Assembly: GCA_024697945.1 (NCBI GenBank)
Contig: JAILRU010000048.1
Location: forward strand, 1 to 64,000
Source: Bacteroidaceae bacterium
Lineage (GTDB): Bacteria > Bacteroidota > Bacteroidia > Bacteroidales > Bacteroidaceae
DNA: 64,000 nt
Direction of reading: 5' to 3'
Numbering within the stretch: the first letter of the stretch is position 1; every line of letters starts with the position of its first letter. A program made the position numbers and the translations under genes. Shown here one piece after another: positions 1-8,110 of the stretch. The notes under the pieces were generated by a model. It saw nothing but the letters and a program-made list of their open reading frames with translations. It made no database searches and was not told where the DNA came from.

Positions 1-900
1 GGTACGCTCTACGCCAGTGCTCTTGTTTCTATAGACGATGCCGCCGTTGGTGACAGCGAGTCCCGTCTCATCTATGAAGTCGCCCAGATTGAGTGAAGCC
101 ACATAGAATTGTTCGGTATAGGGAACATCATCGGCAGTGAGAGTCAGCGTGGATGTGCGGCTGTTGCCAAGGCTGCAATGATGATAAGAGGCGGTCTCGG
201 TACAGGTGGCGGTCAGCGTGTTGCCGCTGGCATTGAACGAGAACGTGTGACCGGGGTCTTCGGGGTCTGGTACTTCCACCTCAACTTCATAGGTGACGGT
301 GATGTAGCCTTTCCCGAATCCGAATTCCGACTGTAGAGACGCATTGTGGCCATCATCCTTAAACATTATTTTCAGAGGATTGCTTTGTGACACCTCGATG
401 CTGCCTTCAAAAGTGGCCGACCTGTTGTAAGCCTGATTATCGCTTGACGGGACATCATAGTCGCTATTGTTTCCCTGCAGATGTAAGAGCGTCGAGGTGT
501 TGGTCTTATCTCGACCGACGTACATTTGAATGCCGCTAGTCACTAATGAGAAATTATTCAATTCCACTTTGGTAACAGTTCCTTCAAGGTTGGTGAATCG
601 CAATTCGCCGTGATTATCAAGAATGTTTCCTCTAAGTTTGGTAGTATTTGCACCGAATGTCGTTGACAGAGAGAAACAGTTGTCACCGTCTTGAATTGTA
701 TTATAGTAATAAAGCCTTTTTCCTTCAGCGTTGAGCAGTGTAAGACTGTTTTCCAACGTTGTCGAACCCGATGCGCCGCCGTCCATCTGCCACGTCGCGG
801 TTCTTGTTTCCTTCACTGTTGCAGCCCACGCTGTCTGCGCCATCGTGAGCACTGCGGCGAGGATGAGGATGAGATTGTATTTCTGTCTTGTCGTTTGCAT
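1..900 (-). CDS. Secreted protein of unknown function, 3' end cut off by window
   Basis: Reading the minus strand from an ATG at 900 gives 300 codons without a stop to the window edge, so only the N-terminal part is present. Residues 1-27 form a clear signal peptide: a basic start (MQTTRQK), a hydrophobic core and an AWA-A type cleavage site. The mature part is rich in Thr, Ser and Asn and looks like beta-rich surface repeat material (segments such as TLTLTADDVPYTEQF). I recognise no catalytic motif. The codons are regular and there is no frameshift. It lies downstream on the same strand of a toxin-antitoxin pair, separated by a 326-bp gap with a terminator-like hairpin and a long GAGT microsatellite. 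It is probably exported to the periplasm or cell surface; the function is unknown. Confidence 0.7.
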   Translation of the reverse strand, partial: MQTTRQKYNLILILAAVLTMAQTAWAATVKETRTATWQMDGGASGSTTLENSLTLLNAEGKRLYYYNTIQDGDNCFSLSTTFGANTTKLRGNILDNHGELRFTNLEGTVTKVELNNFSLVTSGIQMYVGRDKTNTSTLLHLQGNNSDYDVPSSDNQAYNRSATFEGSIEVSQSNPLKIMFKDDGHNASLQSEFGFGKGYITVTYEVEVEVPDPEDPGHTFSFNASGNTLTATCTETASYHHCSLGNSRTSTLTLTADDVPYTEQFYVASLNLGDFIDETGLAVTNGGIVYRNKSTGVERT

Positions 901-948
901 TTTCTTTTTAATTGTTTATGTTTTATGGTTTAACTTTATTTGTCCCGT

Positions 949-997
949 TGGGCATAAAAAACACAGCGGCTTGTTCTGCAATCGTGCAGGACAAGCC
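949..997 (-). terminator. Rho-independent terminator after toxin-antitoxin operon
   Basis: Positions 968-997 form a 13-bp stem (one C/A mismatch read on the minus strand) around a 4-base loop. On the minus strand it is followed by a GCTGTG spacer and six T residues, the usual terminator layout. It would stop transcripts coming from the toxin-antitoxin pair before the secreted-protein gene at 900. Confidence 0.55.
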
Positions 998-1067
998 GTA
1001 TATCTCTCCATCGCGCGCCGACACAAGTGTCGTCGCTCAATGTCTTTTTAGTCAGTAAGGGGGAAGT

Positions 1068-1133
1068 GTGAGTGAGTGAGTGAGTGAGTGAGTGAGTGAG
1101 TGAGTGAGTGAGTGAGTGAGTGAGTGAGTGAGT
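1068..1133. repeat. Perfect GAGT tetranucleotide microsatellite, 16.5 copies
   Basis: Sixty-six consecutive bases are perfectly periodic at four. On the minus strand the unit reads ACTC. It lies 168-233 bp upstream of the start of the secreted-protein gene at 900, within the 326-bp non-coding gap 941-1266. A weak open frame on the minus strand (936-1232) runs through it as a SLTH repeat, but nothing else supports that frame as a gene. Tracts like this change length by replication slippage. Confidence 0.95.
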
Positions 1134-1266
1134 AATCAAATTTTCGACATCACCAAACATCCGGGCCACTTTTTCATCGCCCTTAACATTATTTAATATA
1201 TATAATATATGTCCCTGATGCTCCATCATCATCCTATCCGTTAATGTCGTTTGGGTGGTGATTGAT

Positions 1267-1542
1267 TTAGAATAGGTCGGAATGTGTGCCGGTGCCTGTG
1301 AACAGAAGTATCAGTTCCGTATCGTTCTGCTCCCAAATCAGGAGCCAGTCGGCTTTCAGGTGACACTCCCATGTGCCGACATATTGTCCAGACAGTTTGT
1401 GAGGACGGTATGTAGCAGGCAACGAACCATTCTCGGCAAGTAGCGCAATTGCATCCTTGAGGAGCTGCATATCGTAGCCGCGCTTCTCACAACGCTTAAG
1501 ATCTTTCTGGAAGCGCTTTGAGGGTACGACTGTGTACTTCAT
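1267..1542 (-). CDS. YafQ/RelE-family mRNA interferase toxin
   Basis: The 91-residue protein has the size and pattern of YafQ-type toxins of type II toxin-antitoxin systems, which cut mRNA on the ribosome. It begins with the typical basic stretch (PSKRFQKDLKRCEKRG), has the central PHKLSGQYVGTWECHLKADWLL block and ends with LLFTGTGTHSDLF, where the His and terminal Phe match the usual catalytic region. The start codon overlaps the stop of the upstream gene by four bases (ATGA), so the two are translationally coupled, as is normal for such pairs. Family assignment is firm; exact cleavage specificity is not visible. Confidence 0.88.
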   Translation of the reverse strand: MKYTVVPSKRFQKDLKRCEKRGYDMQLLKDAIALLAENGSLPATYRPHKLSGQYVGTWECHLKADWLLIWEQNDTELILLFTGTGTHSDLF

Positions 1543-1805
1543 ACGTTGATGCCTAAATCCTTAAACATATCCTCGACAGAATTGTATGCTTTCAATCTGC
1601 CGTGCTTCATGTCCTCATGGGCTTGCTCGATGGATTTCACCACACTATCCTTCAAATAACAGCCTGTCTCCGGATCATAGATACGTGTCTCGGGTGTTGC
1701 CTTTGGTGTGACTTTTGAAACGAACACTCCCAATGCCTGTAGGTACGCCTTCAGAGCCTTGCCGCTGGCAGTGCGCTCATTCAATGTGATTGCATAAGTT
1801 GCCAT
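1539..1805 (-). CDS. Antitoxin partner of YafQ-type toxin
   Basis: The 88-residue protein lies directly upstream of the toxin and overlaps it by four bases. The N-terminus (MATYAITLNERTASGK) looks like the DNA-contacting strand of small antitoxins, and the C-terminal half (SIEQAHEDMKHGRLKAYNSVEDMFKDLGI) resembles the toxin-wrapping tail seen in RelB/DinJ-type and Phd-type antitoxins. It should neutralise the toxin and, by analogy, repress its own promoter. The exact antitoxin family is not certain; the call rests mainly on size, order and overlap. The AT-rich stretch just upstream (1806-1830) probably carries the promoter, but I see no clear consensus box. Confidence 0.8.
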   Translation of the reverse strand: MATYAITLNERTASGKALKAYLQALGVFVSKVTPKATPETRIYDPETGCYLKDSVVKSIEQAHEDMKHGRLKAYNSVEDMFKDLGINV

Positions 1806-1863
1806 AATATATATATTGTCTTTATTTGTTTTGAATATAGAAAGCCAGGTGTGGAATGTTCCT

Positions 1864-2895
1864 TTATCTGAAGGCGTCGCTCAGGAGTTTCACCTCGATG
1901 GTGGGATTGATGTTCTTATAGAGAATATGATAGACGGTATCGAGGATGGGCATGTTGACATGCAGGTGCTTGTTGATGTTCATCATACACTTCGTGGCAA
2001 AGTATCCCTCGGCAATCATCTCCATCTCTATCTGGGCTGTCTTGACATTGTAGCCCTGCCCTATCATCGTTCCGAAGACACGGTTGCGGCTGAAGTTGGA
2101 ATAACCGGTCACGAGCAGGTCACCCATATAGACGCTGTCGATGATGTTGCGCTCGATGGGATGCACGGTGTTGAGGAAGCGCTCCATCTCCTGAGCTGCA
2201 TTGCTCATGAGGACGGCCTGGAAGTTGTCGCCGTACTTCAGACCGTGACAGATGCCTGCCGCGATGGCATAGACGTTCTTCAGGACACTGGCATACTCGA
2301 TGCCTATGACGTCGCTACTCGTCTTGGCCTTCACGTAATCGCTCGATATCATCTTGACGAAAGCCTTAGCCTTCTCCTGGTCGGCACAGCCTATGGTGAG
2401 ATATGTGAGACGATTGAGGGCTACCTCCTCGGCATGGCTCGGTCCTCCGAGCACCGCGAGGTTCTCCTCAGGTACATTATATATTTGGTTGAAGTAGTCG
2501 GAACAGATGAGGTTCTCGTCGGGCACGATTCCCTTGATGGCTGTCACGATGAACTTGTCGCGCAGACGGACATGAAGCCGCTTGAGGTGTCCCTTCAGAT
2601 AGGGGGACGGCGTGACGAAGATGAGCGTCTGACAGGCTTCCACCACATGGTTGATGTCGCTGTCGAACGTGATGCGGTTCACGTCGAAATGTACGCTGGT
2701 GAGATAGGCGGGATTGTGACCGAGTCGCTTGAAGTCCTCGATGCGGTCGTCCCTGCGGAGATACCACCAGATGTGGTCATTCTTCTCGAGAAGCATCTTG
2801 GCAATCGCCGTTGCCCAGCTGCCACCACCCAGAACTGCTATGTTTCCTAATTCGCTCAATTTGAATTTTGAATTTATAAAATTTGAATTTATCAA
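1864..2895 (-). CDS. gpsA: NAD(P)-dependent glycerol-3-phosphate dehydrogenase
   Basis: GpsA reduces dihydroxyacetone phosphate to sn-glycerol 3-phosphate for phospholipid synthesis in the cytoplasm. The Rossmann nucleotide motif ([13 protein letters not shown]) starts near residue 19. The substrate and catalytic segments [22 protein letters not shown] and the C-terminal NRVFG...[20 protein letters not shown] pattern are all present. The 343-residue length is normal. No ATG is available; the frame starts at TTG 2895, overlapping the lysS stop, or at TTG 2859. Residues 1-12 are encoded by an AAATTC-type microrepeat also found in intergenic gaps, so the later start may be the real one. It is co-transcribed with lysS. 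From memory, Bacteroides often carry pgi next; it is not here. Confidence 0.95.
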   Translation of the reverse strand: MINSNFINSKFKLSELGNIAVLGGGSWATAIAKMLLEKNDHIWWYLRRDDRIEDFKRLGHNPAYLTSVHFDVNRITFDSDINHVVEACQTLIFVTPSPYLKGHLKRLHVRLRDKFIVTAIKGIVPDENLICSDYFNQIYNVPEENLAVLGGPSHAEEVALNRLTYLTIGCADQEKAKAFVKMISSDYVKAKTSSDVIGIEYASVLKNVYAIAAGICHGLKYGDNFQAVLMSNAAQEMERFLNTVHPIERNIIDSVYMGDLLVTGYSNFSRNRVFGTMIGQGYNVKTAQIEMEMIAEGYFATKCMMNINKHLHVNMPILDTVYHILYKNINPTIEVKLLSDAFR

Positions 2896-4667
2896 GCTGT
2901 CCAGCTTGCTATTGCCTCTTGTGAGGGCTTTTCGACCTCGAGTTTATACTTCTTGATGATTTCAATAATCTGTTGCTGAATCTTGGCAGGAGCGACGCCT
3001 TGCAGCGTGCTCACCAAGTTGTAGCCAGCCTTACGCAGGATGGGGATGATGTCGGCAGGAACGCCTTTCTCAAGGAAGAGTTCGTCCTTGTCGCGAGGAG
3101 CCTTCACTTCGGGCTTCATCTGCGGGAAGAAGAGGACTTCCTGTATGAAGGGCTTGCCGGTCATGAGCATGGCCAGTCGGTCTATGCCAATGCCGATGCC
3201 GCTGGTGGGAGGCATGCCGTATTGCAGGGCACGCAGGAAGTCGTGGTCGATCACCATTGCCTCATCGTCACCCTTGTCGGCAAGCTTCATCTGCTCGATG
3301 AATCGCTCTTCCTGGTCGATGGGGTCGTTCAGCTCGGAGTAGGCATTGGCGAGCTCCTTGCCGTTCACCATCAGCTCGAAGCGCTCGGTCAAGCCAGGCT
3401 TTGAGCGATGCATCTTGGTGAGGGGAGACATCTCGACAGGATAGTCCGTGATGAAGGTGGGCTGGATGAAGGTGCCCTCGCAAGTCTCACCGAATATCTC
3501 GTCGATGAGCTTGCCTTTGCCCATCGTTTCATCCACCTCTATGCCGAGTTTCTTGGCAACTTCGCGTATCTCTTCCTCACTCATGCCGTCGAGATCATAG
3601 CCCGTCTTCTCCTTGATGGCATCGAGGATGGGCAGACGACGGAAGGGAGCCTTGAAGCTGATGACCTTGCCGTCAATCTCCGTCTCGGGCTTGCCGTTGA
3701 CAGCCACGCAAATCTCCTCGAGAAGCTGCTCTGTGAAGGACATCATCCAGTTGTAGTCCTTGTAGCTGACGTAAAGCTCCATGCATGTGAACTCGGGATT
3801 GTGGTTCTTGTCCATGCCCTCGTTGCGGAAGTTCTTGCCAATCTCATAGACGCCCTCGAAGCCGCCAACGATGAGCCTCTTGAGGTAAAGCTCGGTGGCA
3901 ATACGCATGTACATTGGGATGTTCAGAGCGTTGAAGTGCGTGATGAAAGGACGAGCCGTTGCACCACCTGCGATGGCTTGCAAGGTAGGAGTCTCAACCT
4001 CCGTGTAGCCATGACGGTCGAAGAAAGCACGCATGGTTCGCAGAATAATGCTACGCTTCAGGAAAGTATCCTTAACACCCTCGTTTACGACAAGGTCAAC
4101 ATAGCGTTGACGATAGCGAAGCTCAGGGTCGTCGAAGGAATCATAGACATTCCCCTCTGCATCAGTCTTAACGATAGGCAGAGGTCTCAGACTCTTGGAG
4201 AGCACGGTCAGCTCTTGGGCATGAACGCTTATCTCGCCTGTCTGGGTACGGAACACATAGCCCTTAATGCCGATGAAGTCGCCCAGGTCGAGCAACTTCT
4301 TGAAGACGGTATTGTAGAGGGTCGTGTCCTCACCGTTTGCCAAAGCGTCCCTCGTTACATACACCTGTATTCTTCCCTTACTGTCCTGCAACTCTGCAAA
4401 GGCAGCTTTGCCCATGATACGCTTCGACATGATGCGGCCTGCGATGCAGACATTCTGGCTGTTTTCGGGTGTTGCCGTTTCACGTATGTCTTTACCCTCC
4501 TCGTCCTTGCCTATGATGGGCAGGTCAACGAAGTTCTCTTTGATTTCTGTACTAAAGGCATTGGTTGGATACTCAGCAGCAGGGTATGGGTCAATCCCCA
4601 AGTCACGCAGTTGCTGCAAGTTGTTGCGACGGATAATCTCCTGTTCGCTCAGTTCAAGTATGTTCAT
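2892..4667 (-). CDS. lysS: Lysyl-tRNA synthetase, class II
   Basis: LysS charges tRNA-Lys. It has an N-terminal OB-fold anticodon domain (about residues 70-155), then the class II catalytic core with motif 2 ([14 protein letters not shown], about 280-293) and motif 3 ([15 protein letters not shown], about 490-504). The 591-residue length exceeds the 500 or so of enteric LysS because of a C-terminal helical extension of about 70 residues ([17 protein letters not shown] onward) that I associate with Bacteroidetes LysS. The ATG at 4667 follows a recognisable promoter at 4750-4780. The stop codon overlaps the start of gpsA. Confidence 0.97.
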   Translation of the reverse strand: MNILELSEQEIIRRNNLQQLRDLGIDPYPAAEYPTNAFSTEIKENFVDLPIIGKDEEGKDIRETATPENSQNVCIAGRIMSKRIMGKAAFAELQDSKGRIQVYVTRDALANGEDTTLYNTVFKKLLDLGDFIGIKGYVFRTQTGEISVHAQELTVLSKSLRPLPIVKTDAEGNVYDSFDDPELRYRQRYVDLVVNEGVKDTFLKRSIILRTMRAFFDRHGYTEVETPTLQAIAGGATARPFITHFNALNIPMYMRIATELYLKRLIVGGFEGVYEIGKNFRNEGMDKNHNPEFTCMELYVSYKDYNWMMSFTEQLLEEICVAVNGKPETEIDGKVISFKAPFRRLPILDAIKEKTGYDLDGMSEEEIREVAKKLGIEVDETMGKGKLIDEIFGETCEGTFIQPTFITDYPVEMSPLTKMHRSKPGLTERFELMVNGKELANAYSELNDPIDQEERFIEQMKLADKGDDEAMVIDHDFLRALQYGMPPTSGIGIGIDRLAMLMTGKPFIQEVLFFPQMKPEVKAPRDKDELFLEKGVPADIIPILRKAGYNLVSTLQGVAPAKIQQQIIEIIKKYKLEVEKPSQEAIASWTA

Positions 4668-4742
4668 CGAATCAATTTACGATTTACTGTTGACAATTTA
4701 TTATGTTATGAATTCCGGAATTATATTCCAACATTCAAATTC

Positions 4743-4783
4743 GCGGGTGCAAATTTACGACATATAATTCAAAATTCAAAATT
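4743..4783 (-). promoter_or_regulatory. lysS-gpsA promoter (Bacteroidetes type)
   Basis: On the minus strand, TTTG at 4780-4777 is followed after exactly 19 bases by TAAATTTG at 4757-4750, an exact fit to the phylum consensus. The -33 element is supplied by an AATTTTG microrepeat. The 41-bp block matches the ffs promoter at 47368-47408 except for two bases. Confidence 0.85.
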
Positions 4784-4834
4784 AAGAAATTCAAATTTAT
4801 ATTATTTTGAACGTAAATGGACTTCGAATTCAGA

Positions 4835-4896
4835 AATAAAAAGAAAAACTTTTGTTTTCCTTTTGTATTTAGCTCGCTTATTTGTATCTTTGCACG
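4835..4896 (+). promoter_or_regulatory. purH promoter (Bacteroidetes type)
   Basis: TTTG at 4862-4865, 19 bases, then TATCTTTG at 4885-4892 exactly matches the phylum consensus. The surrounding 62 bases are about 90 percent identical to the promoter of the second fasciclin gene at 14619-14679. The rest of gap 4668-4972 is AT-rich spacer, with a G/C-rich CCCCTCC...GGAGAGGGG inverted pair at about 4907-4938. Confidence 0.85.
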
Positions 4897-4972
4897 CACA
4901 AATCATCCCCTCCCCCTAAATTCACCCAAGGAGAGGGGAAAATATCTATGAATAAAATAAGAACTAAATAAT

Positions 4973-5566
4973 ATGGAAACAAGGAAAATAAAGCGTGCGT
5001 TGGTGTCCGTCTTTCATAAGGACGGTCTGGAGGAAATCCTTCGCACTCTGCATGCTCAGGGTGTTGAACTGCTCTCTACCGGCGGCACTCAGGCCTTCAT
5101 CGAGAGTCTCGGCATCCCCTGCAGGAAGGTGGAGGACGTCACCACCTACCCCAGCATCCTGGGCGGTCGCGTCAAGACCTTGCACCCGAAAGTGTTTGGT
5201 GGCATTCTGGGACGGCGTGAGAACGAAGGCGACCAACAACAGATGCAGCAGTACGACATACCAGCTATCGACCTCGTCATAGTGGACCTTTACCCCTTCG
5301 AGGACACAGTGGCAGCAGGTGCAAGCCAGGCTGATATCATCGAAAAGATAGACATTGGCGGCATCAGCCTCATCCGAGCTGCCGCGAAGAACTTCCGCGA
5401 TGTCATCATCGTACCCTCCAAGGCCGAATATGCTCCCCTACTCGACCTTTTGAAAAAGCAAGGTGCTCAAAGCGAGATTGAAGACCGCAAGTGGTTCGCC
5501 ACAAAAGCCTTCGGTGTTAGCAGCCACTATGACACAGCAATACATGCATGGTTTTCAAAAAATTGA
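4973..5566 (+). CDS. purH: IMP cyclohydrolase domain (PurH N-terminal half only)
   Basis: The 197-residue protein matches the MGS-like IMP cyclohydrolase domain of PurH, which closes FAICAR to IMP in the last step of purine synthesis. Visible family motifs are LLSTGGTQAF (about 34-43), TYPSILGGRVKTLHPKV (58-74), IDLVIVDLYPFEDTV and IDIGGISLIRAAAKNF. PurH is normally a bifunctional protein of about 510 residues; the AICAR transformylase half is absent. After the TGA comes a gap filled with microrepeats and then mreB, and no frame continues the missing domain. It may be a dedicated enzyme partnered with a separate transformylase elsewhere, or a truncated remnant. Conserved motifs and the clean end after the domain favour a working single-domain enzyme. 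Confidence 0.85.
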   Translation: METRKIKRALVSVFHKDGLEEILRTLHAQGVELLSTGGTQAFIESLGIPCRKVEDVTTYPSILGGRVKTLHPKVFGGILGRRENEGDQQQMQQYDIPAIDLVIVDLYPFEDTVAAGASQADIIEKIDIGGISLIRAAAKNFRDVIIVPSKAEYAPLLDLLKKQGAQSEIEDRKWFATKAFGVSSHYDTAIHAWFSKN

Positions 5567-5689
5567 AAAGGTGGAAAGGTGAAAAGGTGAAAAGGTAAAA
5601 GATTTATTCGAAATCTCGAAATAACGAAATTTCGAAATATCGTCAAAAAGGAATTTAAATTGTAAAATCGTAAAATTGTCAAATTATAT
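5567..5689. repeat. Microrepeat-filled spacer between purH and mreB
   Basis: The spacer starts with four copies of an AAAAGGTG-type unit, then units of the TTCGAAATATCG and GTAAAATCGTAAAATTG kind. No promoter consensus is evident, so mreB may be read from the purH promoter. Confidence 0.6.
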
Positions 5690-6709
5690 ATGAACTGGTT
5701 TTCCCTTAACAAAGAAATAGCGATGGACCTGGGAACGGCCAACACCATCATCATCTGCGATGGTAAGATAGTCGTTGACGAGCCCAGTGTAGTAGCGCTT
5801 GACCGCCGCACAGAGCGCATGATTGCCGTTGGTGACAAAGCCAAGATGATGTACGAAAAGACCAATCCGGACATCCGCACCATCCGTCCCCTTCGTGATG
5901 GTGTCATTGCAGACTTCAATGCTTGCGAGCAGATGATGCGCGGTCTCATCAAGATGGTGCATTCAGGAAATCGCCTCTTCTCTCCCTCGCTGAAGATGGT
6001 CATTGGTGTTCCCAGTGGAAGTACTGAGGTGGAGCTTCGTGCTGTCCGTGACAGTGCTGAGCATGCAGGAGGCCGTGAGGTCTATCTCATCTTCGAACCT
6101 ATGGCAGCAGCCATCGGCATTGGTCTCGATGTCCTTGCACCTGAAGGCAACATGATTGTTGATATTGGTGGTGGTAGCACCGAGATTGCCGTCATCTCAC
6201 TGGGTGGTATAGTAGCAGACAAGAGTCTCCGCATTGCTGGTGATGAATTGACCTCAGACATCCAGGAGTACATGAGCCGCCAGCACAACGTCAAGGTCAG
6301 CGAACGCATGGCAGAACGCATCAAGATTCACGTCGGTGCTGCTATGGCAGACTTGGGTGAAGATGCTCCAGAGGACTATGTGGTTCATGGTCCTAACCGC
6401 ATCACAGCACTCCCGATGGAGGTTCCTGTGTGCTATCAGGAGATTGCCCACTGCCTGGAGAAGACTATCGCAAAAATTGAGACTGCTGTTCTCAGTGCAC
6501 TTGAAGAGACTCCGCCAGAACTCTATGCCGATATCGTGAAGAATGGTATATGGCTGACAGGCGGAGGTGCCCTGCTCAGAGGTCTTGCAAGGCGTCTGAC
6601 GGAGAAAATCAACATTGAGTTCCATGTGGCCGAAGACCCGTTGCACAGTGTTGCAAAAGGTACCGGAGTTGCCCTGAAAAATATCAACAACTTCGCCTTC
6701 CTGATGTAA
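5690..6709 (+). CDS. mreB: Rod shape-determining actin homologue MreB
   Basis: MreB polymerises under the inner membrane and guides the elongation machinery. The actin-fold motifs are clear: phosphate-1 loop MDLGTANTII (about residues 11-20), IFEPMAAAIG, phosphate-2 DIGGGSTEIAVISLGG and the adenosine loop LTGGGALLRGLARRL near the C-terminus. The 339-residue length is normal. It opens the operon mreB-mreC-mreD-mrdA-rodA, with only two bases before mreC. The N-terminus MNWFSLNKEIAMDLG could form the membrane-binding amphipathic segment seen in Gram-negative MreB. Confidence 0.97.
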   Translation: MNWFSLNKEIAMDLGTANTIIICDGKIVVDEPSVVALDRRTERMIAVGDKAKMMYEKTNPDIRTIRPLRDGVIADFNACEQMMRGLIKMVHSGNRLFSPSLKMVIGVPSGSTEVELRAVRDSAEHAGGREVYLIFEPMAAAIGIGLDVLAPEGNMIVDIGGGSTEIAVISLGGIVADKSLRIAGDELTSDIQEYMSRQHNVKVSERMAERIKIHVGAAMADLGEDAPEDYVVHGPNRITALPMEVPVCYQEIAHCLEKTIAKIETAVLSALEETPPELYADIVKNGIWLTGGGALLRGLARRLTEKINIEFHVAEDPLHSVAKGTGVALKNINNFAFLM

Positions 6710-6711
6710 TC

Positions 6712-7566
6712 GTGCACGATTTTATCGAGCGCATAAAAGCCTATGTCCACTGGGCCATCTTCCTCATCCTGGAAGTGCTCAGTGGATTCCTGCTTTTCCA
6801 ATATAACCATTACCAAGGCAGTGTCTGGTTCACTCAGGCCAACATCGCCAGTGCTATGGTGCATGAATGGGAAGAGGAAGCACTCTCATACCTGAGAATG
6901 CCTGCTGAGAATGCCGCCCTCACTCGCAGGAACGTCATCCTGCAACAACAGAACGACTTGCTGAGACATGAACTTGCTTTAATTGAAGTTAAGAATGAAG
7001 GATCAAGAGTGAAGAAGAAAAGTTACTCTGATTCTCTTCGCTCTTCTCTCGACAGCTCTTCCATGATTCCGGCAAAAATCATCGACAACAGCGTCAGAAG
7101 GAGGGACAACATGCTGGTCATTGACGTCGGTAGTAACGATGGTGTTGCTCCTGAGATGGGTGTTGTAAGCGGGACAGGTGTAGTCGGCATCATCAGCGAA
7201 GTCACTGCACATCATGCCCTCGTTATGTCCATTCTCAACAGCCACAGCAGTATCAGTTGTCGGTTGCGAGGAACAGAATACTTCGGCTACCTCAAGTGGA
7301 AAGGCGGCAGGCCATTAAGAGCCTGCATGGATGATGTACCCCGCCATGCACACATCCAGAAAGGCGATGTCGTAGAGACAAGCGGCTTCAGCAATGTCTT
7401 CCCTGCAGGCATCTTCCTTGGGAAAGTGGCGGAAATCAAGAACAGCAGTGACGGTCTGGCCTACGAGCTTGAAATCCTCCTGAGCACAGACCTGGCCAAC
7501 ATCAGGCACGTCAACGTTATCAAGAATCACAGCAAAGAAGAACTCGACTCCCTTCTGTCAAAATGA
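6712..7566 (+). CDS. mreC: Rod shape-determining protein MreC
   Basis: MreC is a bitopic inner-membrane protein whose periplasmic part links MreB/MreD to PBP2. It begins at a GTG two bases after the mreB stop. A single membrane helix lies at about residues 14-32 and a coiled coil at about 60-90 (ENAALTRRNVILQQQND). It is followed by the double beta-barrel domain (IDNSVRRRDNMLVIDVGSND, SGTGVVGIISEV, GDVVETSGFSNVFPAG). Residues about 91-108 (nt 6982-7035) are a hydrophilic linker written in the same microrepeat vocabulary as nearby spacers. It overlaps mreD by four bases. Confidence 0.93.
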   Translation: MHDFIERIKAYVHWAIFLILEVLSGFLLFQYNHYQGSVWFTQANIASAMVHEWEEEALSYLRMPAENAALTRRNVILQQQNDLLRHELALIEVKNEGSRVKKKSYSDSLRSSLDSSSMIPAKIIDNSVRRRDNMLVIDVGSNDGVAPEMGVVSGTGVVGIISEVTAHHALVMSILNSHSSISCRLRGTEYFGYLKWKGGRPLRACMDDVPRHAHIQKGDVVETSGFSNVFPAGIFLGKVAEIKNSSDGLAYELEILLSTDLANIRHVNVIKNHSKEELDSLLSK

Positions 7567-8069
7567 TAGTTACATTTCTAAAACGCTTAGCATGGGCATT
7601 GTTGCTGCTTCTGGTACAGGTGCTCATTCTCGACAAGGTTCATCCCTGGGGGTATGGAGCGCCCTTGCTGTGTCCGCTTATTGTTATCACCCTGCCCCTT
7701 GGGACATCTCGCACAGAAGCCTTGCTATGGGGATTTTGCGTAGGACTCGTTGCAGACATCTTTGCTGGCACCCCTGGCATCAGTTCCGCAGCCCTGACCC
7801 TCATAGCATTCATACAGCCGCCTTTGTTAGAGCTCATGGCTCCCCGCGACTCCGAAGAACAACTGCATCCATCCTTCTCTGAGATGGGACGTTGGAATCA
7901 CTTCCAGTTCATTGCCCTGCTGCTGCTGCTCCATCATGTAGTGTACTTTGCCCTCGAGGGATTCTCCTATTTCTTCCTCGAGGATATTGCCATCAGCATG
8001 GGAGTGAGCTATGCCGCATCCCTGATACTGATTATACTGGTAGAACACGTCCGTGGGAAAGAAAAGTGA
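7563..8069 (+). CDS. mreD: Rod shape-determining membrane protein MreD
   Basis: The 168-residue protein is strongly hydrophobic with about five predicted membrane helices, the size and character of MreD. It contains the family-like LVADIFAGTPGISSAALTLIAF segment. MreD is poorly conserved, so position between mreC and the PBP2 gene is the main support. The ATG overlaps the mreC stop (ATGA), indicating coupled translation. It helps anchor the elongasome in the inner membrane. Confidence 0.88.
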   Translation: MIVTFLKRLAWALLLLLVQVLILDKVHPWGYGAPLLCPLIVITLPLGTSRTEALLWGFCVGLVADIFAGTPGISSAALTLIAFIQPPLLELMAPRDSEEQLHPSFSEMGRWNHFQFIALLLLLHHVVYFALEGFSYFFLEDIAISMGVSYAASLILIILVEHVRGKEK

Positions 8070-8110
8070 AGAGTGAAGGATTTGCCACAGCCGTAAATGG
8101 TTAATGTTCA

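Noticed and set aside
936-1232. 98-codon minus-strand frame containing the SLTH repeat
   Set aside because: Most of it is the microsatellite; no recognisable domain or ribosome site. Kept only as context for the repeat.
1816-2850. 344-codon plus-strand frame opposite gpsA
   Set aside because: It is the mirror of a clearly recognisable gpsA and has no family motif; similar long antisense frames face lysS (3408-4919) and ctpA (38555-40258) because of codon bias.
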